From positions 1 to 5,612 of the forward strand of contig CABUHP010000124.1 in the NCBI GenBank assembly GCA_902491415.1: a DNA stretch of 5,612 nt, read 5' to 3'. The position numbers were made by a program, and so were the translations under genes. Source of the DNA: an uncultured Collinsella sp. (GTDB taxonomy: Bacteria; Actinomycetota; Coriobacteriia; Coriobacteriales; Coriobacteriaceae). The notes beneath the pieces were generated by a model that was given only the letters and a program-made list of their open reading frames with translations, had not been told where the DNA came from and ran no database searches. Shown piece after piece: positions 5,286 through 5,612 of the stretch. Numbering within the stretch: the stretch's first letter is position 1; every line of letters starts with the position of its first letter.

Positions 5286-5293
5286 GATATAAA
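5286..5293 (+). promoter_or_regulatory. Possible extended -10 promoter between the two palindromes
   Basis: TG-A-TATAAA on the plus strand matches an extended -10 element. No convincing -35 is present. It would start a transcript near 5300, immediately before the hairpins at 5300-5318 and 5329-5354. The evidence is weak. Confidence 0.25.
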
Positions 5294-5299
5294 TTTAGT

Positions 5300-5363
5300 G
5301 GCTCGGCTTTGCCTAGCCCTTATATAAGGAGGCCGGAGCTAAAGCTCCGGCCTCGCTATCTTT
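5300..5363 (+). terminator. Tandem hairpins between the palindromes, terminator-like
   Basis: GGCTCGGC-TTT-GCCTAGCC (5300-5318) forms an 8-bp stem with one mismatch. It is followed by the palindrome CCTTATATAAGG (5318-5329) and a perfect 11-bp stem GAGGCCGGAGC-TAAA-GCTCCGGCCTC (5329-5354). Only TATCTTT follows on the plus strand and CCTTATATAAGG on the minus strand, so the T-tract is weak in both directions. It could end transcription of the minus-strand gene at 5568 onward, end a short plus-strand RNA, or do neither. AAGGAGG at 5326-5332 looks like a ribosome binding site but no start codon follows. Confidence 0.45.
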
Positions 5364-5381
5364 CCCATTAGATTAAGTGAG

Positions 5382-5596
5382 CGATCAAGGAATCGCACCC
5401 CCTCTGCAGTGGTAACACAGGGCCCGTGCTGGACTTAGTTTTCAGAACATTCCGCAGACCAGGAAACCCCCCTTATCCGCAGCTCCGAAGGAGCAGGATA
5501 AGGGGGGTTTCCATGGTCGAGGACGTTCTGAAAACTAAGTCCAGCACGGGCCCGGACAAACAACCGACTACAGGTCGATGTGCGATTCCTTGATCG
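5382..5596. repeat. 17-bp inverted copy of a gene 3' end flanking the second palindrome
   Basis: CGATCAAGGAATCGCAC at 5382-5398 is an exact inverted copy of 5580-5596, which encodes PIKESH near the C-terminus of the minus-strand gene at the right edge. The copies lie 21 nt and 26 nt outside the arms of the palindrome 5420-5553. Similarity continues weakly inward (CTGCAGTGGT versus CTGTAGTCGGT). A 17-bp exact match in so short a region is not expected by chance. Confidence 0.8.
5418..5558 (+). repeat. Long palindromic element, copy 2 (conserved loops, private stems)
   Basis: The 29-nt outer arms (5420-5448 and 5525-5553) pair without mismatch, as do the 17-nt inner arms (5462-5478 and 5496-5512). 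The apex is GCA-GCTCC-GAA-GGAGC-A (5479-5495). The internal strands are ATTCCGCAGACCA (5449-5461) and ATGGTCGAGGAC (5513-5524), where GACCA can pair with TGGTC, leaving GCA opposite GA. Flanks are CA (5418-5419) and GGACA (5554-5558). Copy 1 shares internal strands, apex pattern, flanks and exact outer-arm length but has different arm sequences. There is no T-tract and no convincing coding content. Confidence 0.88.
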
Positions 5597-5612
5597 GGAA
5601 CGGCTCCGCGAA
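5568..5612 (-). CDS. C-terminal end of an unidentified minus-strand gene (partial)
   Basis: Entering from the right edge, the minus strand reads FAEPFPIKESHIDL and then TAG (5570-5568). All third positions but one are G or C (TTC GCG GAG CCG and so on), which fits the coding style of the other genes here. Fourteen codons are too few to name a family. The end lies 14 nt from the arm of palindrome copy 2, and codons for PIKESH are duplicated in inverted form at 5382-5398. A non-coding right edge cannot be excluded. Confidence 0.55.
   Translation of the reverse strand, partial: FAEPFPIKESHIDL

Noticed and set aside
5109..5558. CRISPR array or simple bidirectional terminators for the two palindromes.
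   Set aside because: There are only two units, with different stem sequences and no regular spacers. No T-tracts follow the stems, and the arms are far longer than intrinsic terminators need.
5513..5593. Small peptide frame inside palindrome copy 2 (MVEDVLKT...), with a matching frame in copy 1 on the minus strand (MPEDAPGG...); both show M-x-E-D-x8-T-G-P-D.
   Set aside because: The shared residues follow from the conserved ATGNNCGAGGAC strand, the equal 29-nt arms and the conserved ACGGG.CCGGACA end. Copy 1 has no ribosome binding site and encodes only 16 residues, and the residues between are unrelated. A structural explanation is simpler.
5579..5612. Plus-strand ATG at 5579 (MCDSLIGNGSA) as the start of a gene running off the right edge.
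   Set aside because: It has no good ribosome binding site, and the minus-strand reading with a stop codon and GC-rich third positions fits better. It cannot be fully excluded.

Overview
The window looks like the chromosome of a high-GC anaerobic actinomycete. It is best matched by Coriobacteriia, probably Collinsella or a close relative. This is inferred from GC-rich third codon positions, tRNA genes with encoded CCA ends, a family-13 glucosidase of actinobacterial type, and a SpoIIE/STAS/HATPase partner-switching operon. All recognisable genes lie on the minus strand, so transcription runs from high to low coordinates.

Layout from low to high coordinates: (1) 1-1065 holds the N-terminal 355 residues of a GH13 alpha-glucosidase that runs off the left edge. 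(2) 1244-1545 is a tRNA operon, transcribed Gly(GCC)-Cys(GCA)-Gly(GCC). Its two tRNA-Gly genes are identical, an intrinsic-terminator hairpin follows every tRNA, and one good promoter lies upstream (1558-1586). (3) 1651-4820 is a regulatory operon. A 781-residue PAS-GAF-SpoIIE phosphatase is transcribed first, followed by a STAS anti-anti-sigma domain and a RsbW-like ATPase domain. The last two appear to be one fusion protein broken by a single -1 frame change near 1983-1998. (4) 4880-4969 is tRNA-Leu(GAG) with its own promoter and a UUCG-loop terminator ending only 26 nt before the phosphatase start codon. (5) 4970-5567 has no recognisable gene but is highly structured. (6) 5568-5612 is probably the last 14 codons of another minus-strand gene.

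The most unusual content is in 5100-5560. Two long palindromes, 5114-5238 and 5420-5553, lie in opposite orientations. Their stem sequences are unrelated, but they share one architecture: 29-bp outer arms, a conserved asymmetric internal loop (ATTCCGCAG on one strand, ATGNNCGAGGAC on the other), a variable 14-17 bp inner stem, and an apical GCAGC...GAA...GC hairpin. The flanks are also shared (CAGG.CCCG and ACGGG.CCGGACA). This is the signature of a family recognised by structure plus a few bases. I do not recognise it as a described repeat. Short inverted copies of neighbouring gene or promoter sequence flank both elements, and a similar inverted copy flanks the tRNA-Gly terminator.

Functionally, the phosphatase would sense signals through PAS/GAF domains and dephosphorylate the STAS serine. 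The dephosphorylated STAS domain would then control the anti-sigma kinase domain and so an alternative sigma factor encoded elsewhere. The glucosidase is an independent carbohydrate-use gene.
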